NCBI GenBank assembly: GCA_021413885.1
Contig: JAIOPM010000040.1
Span: forward strand, 1 to 64,000
DNA length: 64,000 nucleotides
Reading direction: 5' to 3'
DNA from: Planctomycetota bacterium
GTDB lineage: Bacteria > Planctomycetota > UBA1135 > GCA-002686595
Shown: piece by piece, positions 35,000-44,435 of the stretch
Position numbering within the stretch: position 1 is the stretch's first letter
How the letters are laid out: each line of letters starts with the position of its first letter
The notes under the pieces: model-generated
Database searches by the model: none
The model's input: only the letters and a program-made list of their open reading frames with translations
Told to the model about the DNA's origin: nothing
Translations under genes and position numbers: made by a program

Positions 35000-37159
35000 T
35001 CAATCCTTCTTCAGGGGCTTCAGGGGCTTCAGGGCGGCGAGGCCCATCAGCAGTTTGTCGGGCGTGAGCGGCATCGTCCGCAGCCGTACGCCGCACGCGT
35101 TGTGGATCGCGTTCGCAATCGCCGCGTGGCCGGGCACGATCGTCGCCTCGGCGATGCCGATCACGCCGCGCGTGTCCTCGTCGTCGATGATCGCGACCAT
35201 CTCGGGCATCTCCTTCGACGCCGCGAGCTTGTAGTCCTCGAAGTTCGCGTTCATCGCGATCCCGAGGTCGGGTTCGATCACGCGCTCCTCGAAGAGCGCG
35301 TAACTCAACGCCTGCACCATGCCGCCGTTGATCTGGCTGCGCACCGCGGTGCGGTTGAGCGGTAGACCGCAGTCCTGCATGCAGACCATCTTCAGCACCT
35401 TGATCTCGCCGGTGCGCGTGTCGACTTCGACGCGCGCGGCCTGCGCGCCGTGGATGACGTTGGAGGAGAGACCTTCCTTCCATTCGCCGGTCGCCGAGAC
35501 ACCGGTCGGCCCGAGCGTCGCGCACGCGTCGCGCCACGAGAGACGGCGCTTGCTCTTCGCGTCGAGCACGCCTTCCGTGTCGAACGAGAGGTCGTTCGCG
35601 TCGCTCTTCAACGTCTTCGCGAGCGCCGCGGCGAACGCGCGCCGCGCGTTGAACGCCGCGTCCTTGACCGCGGGCGCGAGCGAGCCCGTGGTCGTCGAAC
35701 CGCCCGACGCGTTCGCGGCGCCGTAGCTGGTGCGGCCGACGCGCGCGGTGACGCCGGCGAGCGGGAGCCCGAGTTCCTCCGCGACGATCGCCGCGACGTA
35801 CGTGCGCACGCCGGTGCCGAGGTCCTGGCTGCCGACGCTCGCGCGCACGGAGCCGTCGGAGGAAATCTCGACGGTCACCTTGCACGCCGGCCCGCCGCCG
35901 GCGCCCCAGTCGGAAAGGCCGAAGCCGATGCCGACCTTGCGCGTCGCGTCGGACAGATCGGGCGCATTCTTGTGCGCGTGCTCGAACCAACCGATCTCGC
36001 GCGCGACGCGGTCGAGTTGGCGGCGGTGCACGTCGCTCTCGGCGTTGCGCTTGCGGATCTCGAGCAGATCGATGCCCAGCGCGTACGCGAGCTCGTCGAC
36101 GATCGACTCCATGCCGAACGCCGCCTGCGGATGGCCGGGCGCGCGCATCGCGCGGTTGCTGTCTAGGTTCGTGTAGACCGAACGCGTCGAACTGTGCGAC
36201 GTCTCGACCTCGTAGTGGAACGGGAAGCCGCCGTGGGAGCCCCCGCCCAGTCCGCCGAGCTTGTCGACCGACGCTTCGAGCGCCAGCAACTTGCCGTCCT
36301 TCGAACCGCCGAGCTTCAGCGTCTGCACGCAGCCCGAGCGGTTGCCCGCGATCAGGAACTCGTCGCGGCGCGACAACATCAAGTGGATCGGCGCCTGGAG
36401 CTCGCGCGCGAGCTCGCACGCGACGCGGCCTTCGACGCCGGCTTCGAACTTCGCGCCGAAGCCGCCGCCCATGTACTCGTTGACGACTTCGACTTGCTTG
36501 ACCTTGAGCGGTCCCTTGAACTCGTTCGCGCTGCCGTAGGTCGCTTGCGTCGAGTGGAAGACCGTGCCTGAATCCGCGGTCGGCACGTCGACTACGACGC
36601 CGTGGGTCTCGAGGCACGCGTGGTGTTGGATCGGCACTTCGTACGTCGCTTCGACGACGCGCTCGCAGCGCTTGAACGCCTCGGCGACTTGGGCGCCGTC
36701 GCCGTCCTCGTTCACCTTCGACGTGTTCCCGTTGCGCCCGACCTTCGGCGCGTTCGCCGCGAGCGACTGCGCGTGCGTCACGGCGAACGGCAGCGGCGTG
36801 ATCTCGAGCTTGATCGCACGCAACGCGTCGTCGGCGGCTTCGCGCGTCTTAGCCGCGACCACCGCGACCGGTTGGCCGAGGAAACGGATCTCGCCCTCGC
36901 GCACGACGCGCACCTCGACGACGCCGGGCAACGCCTTCGCCGCCGTCACGTCGACTTTCACCTCGGCGTGCGCGATCGGGCAACCGAGGAACTTCGCGAA
37001 GAGCATCCCGGGCAAACGCACGTCGTGCGTGTAGCGCGCGCGGCCGGTCACCTTGTCGACGGCGTCGACGCGGACGAACTCGTGGTTCAGGAGCCGCATG
37101 GACTCGCGCGGCCCCCACTTCGGGCTTTCGTCTTCGCGGCGCGGATCGAGAGCGCTCAT
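35000..37159 (-). CDS. Molybdenum hydroxylase large (molybdopterin-binding) subunit
   Basis: 719 residues with GGGAGG before the ATG at 37159, which overlaps the 2Fe-2S subunit stop as ATGA. Xanthine dehydrogenase-family Mo subunit: VDAVDKVTGRARYTHDVRLP, NEYMGGGFGAKFEAGVEG, SNRAMRAPGHPQAAFGMESI, ASVGSQDLGTGVRTY and, near the end, GVIGIAEATIVPGHAAIANA with the catalytic Glu. It hydroxylates an aldehyde or N-heterocycle using water. Together with the Tat-bearing small subunit it should work in the periplasm, as PaoABC-type aldehyde oxidoreductases do. The substrate is not deducible. Confidence 0.92.
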   Translation of the reverse strand: MSALDPRREDESPKWGPRESMRLLNHEFVRVDAVDKVTGRARYTHDVRLPGMLFAKFLGCPIAHAEVKVDVTAAKALPGVVEVRVVREGEIRFLGQPVAVVAAKTREAADDALRAIKLEITPLPFAVTHAQSLAANAPKVGRNGNTSKVNEDGDGAQVAEAFKRCERVVEATYEVPIQHHACLETHGVVVDVPTADSGTVFHSTQATYGSANEFKGPLKVKQVEVVNEYMGGGFGAKFEAGVEGRVACELARELQAPIHLMLSRRDEFLIAGNRSGCVQTLKLGGSKDGKLLALEASVDKLGGLGGGSHGGFPFHYEVETSHSSTRSVYTNLDSNRAMRAPGHPQAAFGMESIVDELAYALGIDLLEIRKRNAESDVHRRQLDRVAREIGWFEHAHKNAPDLSDATRKVGIGFGLSDWGAGGGPACKVTVEISSDGSVRASVGSQDLGTGVRTYVAAIVAEELGLPLAGVTARVGRTSYGAANASGGSTTTGSLAPAVKDAAFNARRAFAAALAKTLKSDANDLSFDTEGVLDAKSKRRLSWRDACATLGPTGVSATGEWKEGLSSNVIHGAQAARVEVDTRTGEIKVLKMVCMQDCGLPLNRTAVRSQINGGMVQALSYALFEERVIEPDLGIAMNANFEDYKLAASKEMPEMVAIIDDEDTRGVIGIAEATIVPGHAAIANAIHNACGVRLRTMPLTPDKLLMGLAALKPLKPLKKD

Positions 37160-37791
37160 CGCTTGCCTCCCGCGAGGACGCGTTGCGCGGCGACCGCGGC
37201 CTCGAAGATGTGCGGGTACGTTCCGCAGCGGCACACGTTGCCCGCGCACGACTCCTTGATCTCGTCGAGAGTCGCGGTCGGTTTCGTGTCGAGGCAGGCG
37301 CTGATCGACATCAGGAAACCGGGAGTGCAGAAGCCGCACATCAGCGCGTCGTGCTCGCAGAACGCGGTCTGCAACGGATGGAGCACGTCGCCCTGCGCGA
37401 GGCCCTCGATCGTCTTGAGCTTCTTGCCGACGCAGTCGACCGCGAGCAGCAAGCACGCGTACGCCGGCTTGCCGTCGACGTGCACGGTGCACGCGCCGCA
37501 CGAGCCCATGTCGCACACGAGCTTCGCGCCGGAGAGCGGCGGCTCGAGTCGATCGCGCAACGCGGACAGCAACGTCGTGCGCGGCTCGACCTTCACCTTG
37601 CGGGCGGCGCCGTTGAGCGTGAGCTCGATCTCGACCTCGCCGGTCAGACGTTCGACGCCGTCGCCGAAGAGACCGGAGTTCGTCGCCGCGAGGGCGCTCT
37701 CGCCCAACGCTCCGCCGGCCGCGAGTCCGCCCGCCGACTTCAGGAACACGCGGCGCGAGAGATCGACGCCGCTACGTTCGGGATCCGCCAT
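37156..37791 (-). CDS. Molybdenum hydroxylase 2Fe-2S subunit with Tat signal
   Basis: 211 residues. The N-terminus DLSRRVFLKSAGGLAAGGA is a classical Tat signal (SRRVFLK). Two [2Fe-2S] sites follow: plant-type CDMGSCGACTVHVDGKPAYAC, and alpha-helical LMCGFCTPGFLMS with CAGNVCRCGTYPHIFEA. In such operons the small subunit carries the only export signal and the folded complex is exported with it. First gene of the operon; a TAGAAT hexamer (37825-37830) is a plausible -10. Confidence 0.93.
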   Translation of the reverse strand: MADPERSGVDLSRRVFLKSAGGLAAGGALGESALAATNSGLFGDGVERLTGEVEIELTLNGAARKVKVEPRTTLLSALRDRLEPPLSGAKLVCDMGSCGACTVHVDGKPAYACLLLAVDCVGKKLKTIEGLAQGDVLHPLQTAFCEHDALMCGFCTPGFLMSISACLDTKPTATLDEIKESCAGNVCRCGTYPHIFEAAVAAQRVLAGGKR

Positions 37792-37900
37792 GTCTTGCCT
37801 TTCGGTTCCGCGAGAGCCGCGCGGATTCTAGAGGCGTCGGACGTTGCGACCAAGGCTCCTGTGCGATGTCGCGTGGACGAGCGGTAGCCCTTGTGCAAAC

Positions 37901-39853
37901 ATGACTCGACCGACCGTGAGTTCCGCTCTCTTGGCCCTGTCGTTCGTGTGCCCCGTGGTCCTCGCCGCGGCGCAGGAACCGATCGATCGCGCGCGACTGC
38001 TCGCCGAACGCTCCGATCGCGACGCGGTCGCGCGGTTCGACGAGCCCAGCTTCCGCACGCGGCTCTTCTCGAGCTTCGACCGCCGCGCCGCCGCGCGCGA
38101 CCACGACTGGTTCGCGGATGCCGACCGCGGACAGGCATTGCGCGAAGTGCGCCGCGACGGCGGGCGCGAATGGGTCCTGGTCGACGCGCGCGGGCCGGGA
38201 GCGTTGGTCCACGGCTTCGCGACGCCGCTCGCCGGTCGCTTGCGCGTCTACCTCGACGGCGCGAGTGTGCCGACGCTCGACCTCGATGCGCGCGCGTTCT
38301 TCGGCGTCGACGCGGCGCTCGCGTGCGGCGTGACGCGCGAGCCGATCCCCTATGCCAGCCGCTGCGTGTTGACGACCGACGCTCTCGACGGGCTCGAATA
38401 CGCCTTCGAAGTCCGCGAGTACGCGCCGGGCACCGCAGTGCGCTCGCTCGCCGCGTCCGAGTTCGGCGTGCCGGCGCCCGAGGCACCGATCGCGCACGAG
38501 ACCGAGCCCGTGTCGCGCCGTTTCGAGGGCCTGTTGTCGCCTTCCAATCCGGGCGCGCCGATCGGCGAGCTCGAACTTTCCCTCGGAGCGGAGTTCGCGC
38601 CGGGCGGACAAGTGATCCGCGAACTCGAGCTCTCGGTCGAGCCGCTCGATCCGAAGAGCAACCGCGACGACGTATTGCGTCGCCTCGTGTTGACGCTCGA
38701 GTTCGACGGCGAGCGCACGGTCGACGTGCCGGTCGGCGACTTCTTCGGTTGCGCGGCGGGACGCGTCGAACATGCGAGCGGTCGCGTCGAAGTCGACGGC
38801 GAGCGCATGGTCGCGCGCTGGCCGATGCCGTATCGCGAACACGCGCGGCTGACGTTGCGCCAGAGCGGCAAGGAGCGCGTCGCGGTCCGCGGTCAAGTCA
38901 CGCTCGCGCCGTTCGACGTCGACGCGCGCACGCTGGTCTTCGGTGCGCATTGGACCGCGCTCGCCGCGGCGCCGACGTTGCCGGCGCGCGATTGGCGCGT
39001 GCTCGCGCTCGAAGGCCGCGGCAAACTCGTCGGTGAAGTCCTCGCGCTGGGCATGCCGCTGCGCACGTCGGCGACGCGCGGCGACGAAAAACTCTGGATC
39101 GACGGCGAGGGGTTTCCGTCGCACTTCGCGACCGGCGTCGAAGCGTCGTTCGGCGCGTGCGCAACGGACGGCGCGGGCTTCGTGCGCCGCGACGCGGCCG
39201 ACGGTTCCGGTTGGAGCGTCTTCGCGCGAGAGCGCGAACTCGACGCGGTGCCGTTCACGAAGAGCCTCGTCGTCGAGCGCGAGATCCTGTGCGACGCGCC
39301 GACCGAACTCGACCTCGCGTGCACGACCTTCTACTACGCCGCGCCCGGAGCGAAGGTCGAAGGTCCGACGCCGGACGCGCTCGCGGCGGCGGGAGCTCCG
39401 GAACTCGTCGTCCACGACCTCGCGATCAGCGGCGCGCTCGAAGGCGAGACCTTCACGCCCGCGGCCCGCGCCGACGGCGTCGAGGTCGCGAACGCGGAGC
39501 GTGATCGCGGACGTTGGTCGAACGGATCCGAAGCGGTGATCGGCGGCCTCGCGCCGGGTCGCTTCGTCGAGTTCGATCTGCCGGTGACGACGGCGGGCGC
39601 GCGTGAGGTGATCGCGTATCTCGCTCCGCGGCCGAACGGCGCGAACGTCGCCTTCGCGGTCGGCGGCGCGGCCTCGAAGACGGTCTTCGACGCGCGGGCG
39701 AGCGAGCTCCAAGCGCCGCGGCCGATCTCGCTCGGCGTGTTCGAACTCGCCCCGCCTTCCGTGCGTCTGCGCCTCGAGGCGCTCGGCGCTCCCGATGCGA
39801 CGCCGCGCGAAGTCGGCCTCGACTGCGTCGTGCTCGCGGTTCCGCAGAGCTAG
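37901..39853 (+). CDS. Secreted DUF2961-type protein, two similar halves
   Basis: 650 residues from the ATG at 37901, giving a signal peptide (VSSALLALSFVCPVVLAAAQ). The first half matches DUF2961: SSFDRRAAARDHDWFADADR, VDARGPGALVHGFATPLAG, LRVYLDGASVPTLDLDARAF. Similar elements recur later (LEFDGERTVDVPVGDFFGCA, VARWPMPYREHARLTL, LWIDGEGFPSHFATG), so the jelly-roll-like fold appears to be duplicated. Some DUF2961 proteins are known or suspected glycoside hydrolases acting on fructans and arabinans. It is followed after 10 bases by an SGNH hydrolase gene, which suggests joint work on an acylated polysaccharide outside the cell. Confidence 0.7.
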   Translation: MTRPTVSSALLALSFVCPVVLAAAQEPIDRARLLAERSDRDAVARFDEPSFRTRLFSSFDRRAAARDHDWFADADRGQALREVRRDGGREWVLVDARGPGALVHGFATPLAGRLRVYLDGASVPTLDLDARAFFGVDAALACGVTREPIPYASRCVLTTDALDGLEYAFEVREYAPGTAVRSLAASEFGVPAPEAPIAHETEPVSRRFEGLLSPSNPGAPIGELELSLGAEFAPGGQVIRELELSVEPLDPKSNRDDVLRRLVLTLEFDGERTVDVPVGDFFGCAAGRVEHASGRVEVDGERMVARWPMPYREHARLTLRQSGKERVAVRGQVTLAPFDVDARTLVFGAHWTALAAAPTLPARDWRVLALEGRGKLVGEVLALGMPLRTSATRGDEKLWIDGEGFPSHFATGVEASFGACATDGAGFVRRDAADGSGWSVFARERELDAVPFTKSLVVEREILCDAPTELDLACTTFYYAAPGAKVEGPTPDALAAAGAPELVVHDLAISGALEGETFTPAARADGVEVANAERDRGRWSNGSEAVIGGLAPGRFVEFDLPVTTAGAREVIAYLAPRPNGANVAFAVGGAASKTVFDARASELQAPRPISLGVFELAPPSVRLRLEALGAPDATPREVGLDCVVLAVPQS

Positions 39854-39863
39854 GTCGACGCGC

Positions 39864-40976
39864 ATGACTCAGCTCAAGCAGAAGCTCTTCGTCGCTCTCG
39901 GCAGCCTCGTCGTCTTCTTCGGCGCGGCGGAGATCGTGCTGCGCCTGGTCGACTACCAATTGCCGCCGCTCGTCCTGCCGCTGATCATCTGGAATCCAGA
40001 GGAGGACAAACGTCTCGCCGACGGCGAAGCGCTCCACGAACCCGCCGCGCGACAACTCTGGCGTCCGCGCGCGGACGCGAACGTGCCGTGGGGCGCGGCG
40101 GACGACGAGCGCATCAACCCGTTCGGTTACCGCGGGCCGGTGCTCGCGAAGGCGAAGACGCCCGGCGTGCTGCGGATCGCGACCTTCGGCGACTCGTCGA
40201 CGTTCGGCATGGGCGTGCGGTGGTCGGAGACGTACTCGGCGCGGTTGGTCGAGGAGCTCGCGAGCCGCGGGGTGCCGGCGGAAGTGATCGATGCCGGCGT
40301 GATCGGGTTCACGATCGAGCAGGGGTTCGAGCGTTATCAGGAACTCGTCCGCGAGCTGCACCCCGACGTCGTCACGCTCGCGTTCGGCGCGTGCAACGAA
40401 CACTTCCCGACCCGCGACCTCGAGGACCGCGAGAAGATCGCCGAGACCGCCCGCCGCGCCGCCGAACGCCGTCCGGTGATCGATTGGGTGCGCGAGAACG
40501 TGCGCGTCGTCTACCCGTTCGTCGAGCTCCAGGAGTGGCGACGCGGCGTCGATCGGAAGAAGCTGTACGCGGAGCTCGGCAAGAAGCGCAGCGAGATCCG
40601 CAAGGGCGAGAAAGGCATGGGCGCGGTCGATTGGCCTGGGATGCGGCGCGTGTCGGTCGCGCGTTTCGAGGAAGACCTGACGAAGTTCGTCGAGACGGTG
40701 CGCGCCGACGGCGCGAAGACCGTGGTGCTGATCTCGATGACGCGCAGCCCGCAGGTGGTCGCCGACGAACCGGTGTTGCTCGAGTACAACGCGGTGGTCG
40801 AGCGCGTCGGCGCGAAACTCGGCGCGCCGGTCTTCGACGCGCGCGCGCGCGTCGCGGCCGAGCTCGCCGGAGGCGCGAAGTGGGAGCAGCTCTTCGTCGA
40901 CTTCTACCACCCGTCGCCGAAGGGCCACGCGCTGTTCGCGCGCGAGCTCGCCGACTTGATCGCCCCGCCGCGTTGA
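39864..40976 (+). CDS. Membrane-anchored SGNH/GDSL-family hydrolase
   Basis: 370 residues from the ATG at 39864. An N-terminal membrane helix (KLFVALGSLVVFFGAAEIVL) anchors it. SGNH blocks: the catalytic Ser in RIATFGDSSTFGMGVRW, Gly in DAGVIGFTIEQG, Asn in LAFGACNEHFPTRD and the Asp-His pair in FVDFYHPSPKGHALFA. Such enzymes are esterases or acetyltransferases acting on polysaccharides or lipids in the envelope. The GYRGP motif upstream is common in alginate- and cellulose-modifying SGNH proteins. Second gene of the DUF2961 transcript. Confidence 0.88.
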   Translation: MTQLKQKLFVALGSLVVFFGAAEIVLRLVDYQLPPLVLPLIIWNPEEDKRLADGEALHEPAARQLWRPRADANVPWGAADDERINPFGYRGPVLAKAKTPGVLRIATFGDSSTFGMGVRWSETYSARLVEELASRGVPAEVIDAGVIGFTIEQGFERYQELVRELHPDVVTLAFGACNEHFPTRDLEDREKIAETARRAAERRPVIDWVRENVRVVYPFVELQEWRRGVDRKKLYAELGKKRSEIRKGEKGMGAVDWPGMRRVSVARFEEDLTKFVETVRADGAKTVVLISMTRSPQVVADEPVLLEYNAVVERVGAKLGAPVFDARARVAAELAGGAKWEQLFVDFYHPSPKGHALFARELADLIAPPR

Positions 40977-40979
40977 AGC

Positions 40980-42899
40980 TCAGGCCGTCGCGCCGAGCAT
41001 CAGCTTCGCGATCAGCTTCGAGAACTTGGTCGGATCGGGCAGCGGCGAACCCTCGGCGAGCAACGCTTGGCCGTGCAGCAGCTCGGTGAACTCGAGTATG
41101 CGCGGCGACTGCGGGTCGTCGCGGTGGAGTTCGATCAACCGACACACTACGGGATGCTCGGGGTTGAGCTCGAGAGCGCGCTTGCGCTCGGGCGCCTCGC
41201 GGCCGGTCTCCTTCAGGAAACGCGCCATGTGGCGACCGACCGAGTGCGGTTCGTCGACCAACACCGCCGGGCTCTCGGTGGTGCGCGCGCCGAAGCGCAC
41301 GCGCGCGACGGCGCCCGAGAGTTTGCCCTCGACGGCTTCGATCAGCGTGCGGTGCTCGCGTTCGAGCCCTTCGATCTCCGACTTGCGCGCGTCGTCGACG
41401 AAGTCGAGCTCGCCGCGATCGAGCGGCGAGAGCGGCTTGCCCTGGAACTCGCGCAGGCGCTCGACGACCCATTCGTCGATCGGGTCGGTGCAGAGCAACA
41501 CTTCGTAACCCTTCGCGACCGCGGCCTCGAGGTGCGGCGAACGCGCGAGCTTCTCGCGGTCCTCGCCGACCAAGACGTAGACCGCCTTCTGGTTCGCCTG
41601 CATGCGCGCGACGTATTCGACGAGCGTCGTCGGCCCGTCGCCGTGCGTCGTCTGGAAGATCAGCAACGACGCGAGCGTCTCGCGCTCCTCCGCTTCGCCG
41701 ACGATGCCTTCCTTCAGGACCGCGCCGAAGTTCCGGAAGAAGCGCAAGTAGTCCGCGCGCCGCGTCTCGGCGAGCGCGCCGAGCGCCGCGAGCACCTTCT
41801 TCGTCAGGTGCTTCTTGATCTGCGCGAGGCCGCGGTTCTTCTGCAGGATCTCGCGCGACACGTTGAGCGGGAGGTCGGAGCTGTCGACGACGCCGCGGAT
41901 GAAACGCAGCCACGTTGGAACCAACTCCTCGCAGTCCCCCATCACGAACACGCGGCGGACGTAGAGCGACACCTGCGCCTTCTTCGAACTCGGGTCGAAG
42001 AGATCGAACGGTCGCTCTGACGGCACGAAGACGAGCGCGGTGTACTCGCTGCCGCCTTCGGCCTTGAAGTGGATCGTCTCCAACGGATCGGAGTACTCGT
42101 GCGTGACGTGGCGGTAGAAGTCGGCGTACTCCTGCGCGGAGATCTCCTCCTTCGGTCGCGACCACAACGGCCGCAGCGAATTCAGCCGCGCGACCTCGAG
42201 GCCGTCGGGTGCGGTCGACTTCACGAGATCGCCGCGCTCCTTGAAGTGCGCGGCCGCCATCTCGATCGGGTACGCGACGAAATCGGAGTAGCGGCGGATC
42301 AACGCCGCGAGCTCCGCGGGCTCGGCGAAGTCCTGGTCGTCGTCGACCGCGGGCTTGAGAGCGAGCGAGACGCGCGTGCCGCGCGGCAGATCGTTCGCTT
42401 CCTCGAGCGTGAACTCGCCGTCGCCCTTCGAGCTCCAACGCCAACCGGCGGTCTCGCCGGCGCGGCGCGTCTCGACGACGACTTGCTCGGCGACCATGAA
42501 GCTCGAGTAGAAGCCGACGCCGAACTGGCCGATCAACTCCGGCGCGTCGGTCGCTTGGCGCGCGCGCAGGGAGTCGAGGAACTTGCGCGTGCCGGAACTC
42601 GCGATCGTGCCGAGGTTCGCGACGAGCTCGTCGCGGTTCATCCCGATGCCGTCGTCGCGGATCGAAACCGTGCGCGTGCTCGCGTCGACTTCGAGGCGGA
42701 TCGCGAGGCGCTCGCCGCCGTCCTGCAACAGTTCGGGCCGCGTCAACGCTTCGAAGCGCAGTTTGTCGAGCGCGTCGCTGGCGTTGGAGACGAGCTCGCG
42801 CAAGAAGATCTCGCGGTGGCTGTAGAGCGAGTGGATCATCAGGCCGAGAAGCTCTTTGACTTCGGCCTGGAAGCGGAGGGTTTCTGTTTTCGGCGTCAT
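40980..42899 (-). CDS. htpG: HSP90-family chaperone HtpG
   Basis: 639 residues, usual length. N-terminal ATPase: [63 protein letters not shown]. The middle domain has [20 protein letters not shown] and [20 protein letters not shown]-terminal dimerisation domain follows. It folds client proteins in the cytoplasm using ATP. It is monocistronic, convergent with the SGNH gene (3-base gap). No CIRCE element is seen upstream. Confidence 0.97.
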
Positions 42900-43052
42900 G
42901 GGATCGATCGGCGCGCCGGACGGAAAAGCCTTCGCGGCGCGCGCGGGCGGAACAAGTTAGCGAGCAGCGCCATCTCCTACGAGGGGCGCGGGAGCGCGTC
43001 GGCGCCCGACCGACGGCATGCGGACGGGCTAGAATCACTCGTGGGGAAACCA

Positions 43053-44405
43053 ATGACCGTGCGCTCGATCGCTTCAGCGACGACCGCGGCAGCCGCGTTC
43101 GTCGGCGCCGCGTTGCTCGTCCGTCCGCCCTCGGCGCAGGCTTTCGACGTCACCGGCGACGCGCTCGACGTCTTCCACCGCACGGTCCGCGTCTTCGACA
43201 ACTTCCACGCGGCGACCGCGAACGCGAACTCGCACTTCGACACCGCGTTCCCGGGCTACAACGGCGCCGAACTCGCGATCTGGAAGGCGGCGATCGAATG
43301 GTCGTCCGAGCGGCACGGCAGCGGCAGCGGTGATCCGCAGCAACCGCTCGACCTCGGTTCCGGCGGCGCCAACTTCGACTACGTGTGGCTCGGGCTCGCG
43401 ACCGGCGTCGGCTCGATCGACGACAACACGTGCTCGGAACTCCCCGGCAGCGGCGCGGGCGTGATCGCGTTCACCGAGACGCCGACCAGCGACGGTTGGC
43501 GCATTCGCTTCTACGGCAACCAGAACTGGTACGACGATCCGAACAAGACGCAGTTCTTCAACAGCCTCGACCTGCAGGGTGTCGCGACGCACGAGCTCGG
43601 TCACGCGCTCGGCCTCAACCACTCTTCGACCCCGACCGCGACGATGTCCGCGTCGATCTCCGGCAGCGGCCTGCCGTGGCGCTCGATCGAGAGCGACGAC
43701 GTCGCCGGGGTGCAGTCGATCTACGGCGCGAAGTCCGCGGCGAAACCGCACATCCAGACGTACACCTTCCCGTCGGCCGGGATGGTGCGCGTGCTCGGCG
43801 CGGGCTTCGCGGCGCAACAGAACGAGCTCTGGTTCACGCCGAGCGTCGTCGGCTCCTCGACGCCGGTGATCGTGTCGGGCCTGGTGTCGACCGCGGGCGG
43901 CACCGAGATCCTCGCGCCGTTGCCCGCCGGCATCGGCGGCGGCGACGTGCTCGTCAAAGTTCCGGGCAGCGCGCACGACACGCTCTCGTCGCCATGTCCG
44001 TTCGACCTCGCCGGTCCGCCGTGCGAGACGCCGAAGACGTACGGCGTCGCGAAGCTCACGTCGACGGGCTCCAACGCGGAGATCGGTTGGTTCGGCGAAG
44101 CGAGCGTCACGACCGCGGACCTCGAGTTGACCCTGAGCGGTCCGCCGGGCGGCTCGCCCGCGGTGTTGTTCTGGGGCACGTCGAAGCAACAGGCGACGTT
44201 CCGCGGCGGACTGCTGTCGGTCGGCGCGCCGCTGCGCCGCCACGCGACGACGCAACTCGACTTCTTCCAGTTCGCGTCGGCGCTCGTGACGGTCACGCCG
44301 AGCATGGTCGGCACCACTCGCTACTACCAATGGTGGTACGCGGACGCCGCGGACCCGGCCGGGTGCGGCACGTCGGACGCGCTCGAGCTGTTCTTCTGCC
44401 CGTGA
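43053..44405 (+). CDS. Secreted matrixin-like zinc metalloprotease with TIG-like and planctomycete C-terminal domains
   Basis: 450 residues from the ATG at 43053, with TAGAAT 17 bases upstream. Signal peptide (IASATTAAAAFVGAALLVRP..AQA). The catalytic domain has the metzincin motif HELGHALGLNH and a Met-turn in PTATMSASISGSG, followed by VAGVQSIYGAK, as in M10 matrixins. Next an IPT/TIG-like segment (AGMVRVLGAGFAAQQNELWF). The last 130 residues resemble the C-terminal domain of the TSP3 repeat protein at 990-1450 (shared ends: TRYYQWWYADAADPAG and TRYFQAWYRDPAGPCG). Secreted protease, likely surface-attached. Confidence 0.88.
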   Translation: MTVRSIASATTAAAAFVGAALLVRPPSAQAFDVTGDALDVFHRTVRVFDNFHAATANANSHFDTAFPGYNGAELAIWKAAIEWSSERHGSGSGDPQQPLDLGSGGANFDYVWLGLATGVGSIDDNTCSELPGSGAGVIAFTETPTSDGWRIRFYGNQNWYDDPNKTQFFNSLDLQGVATHELGHALGLNHSSTPTATMSASISGSGLPWRSIESDDVAGVQSIYGAKSAAKPHIQTYTFPSAGMVRVLGAGFAAQQNELWFTPSVVGSSTPVIVSGLVSTAGGTEILAPLPAGIGGGDVLVKVPGSAHDTLSSPCPFDLAGPPCETPKTYGVAKLTSTGSNAEIGWFGEASVTTADLELTLSGPPGGSPAVLFWGTSKQQATFRGGLLSVGAPLRRHATTQLDFFQFASALVTVTPSMVGTTRYYQWWYADAADPAGCGTSDALELFFCP

Positions 44406-44435
44406 CGCGCGCCGCGCGACTCGGACGAGCGAGCG

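Noticed and set aside
41067-43050. Extension of the metalloprotease gene upstream through the open frame opposite htpG
   Set aside because: The frame before 43053 is Arg-rich antisense of htpG; the ATG at 43053 starts a signal peptide and has a -10-like element just upstream.
42900-43052. CIRCE or other heat-shock operator upstream of htpG
   Set aside because: No TTAGCACTC-type inverted repeat was found in the 153-base gap.
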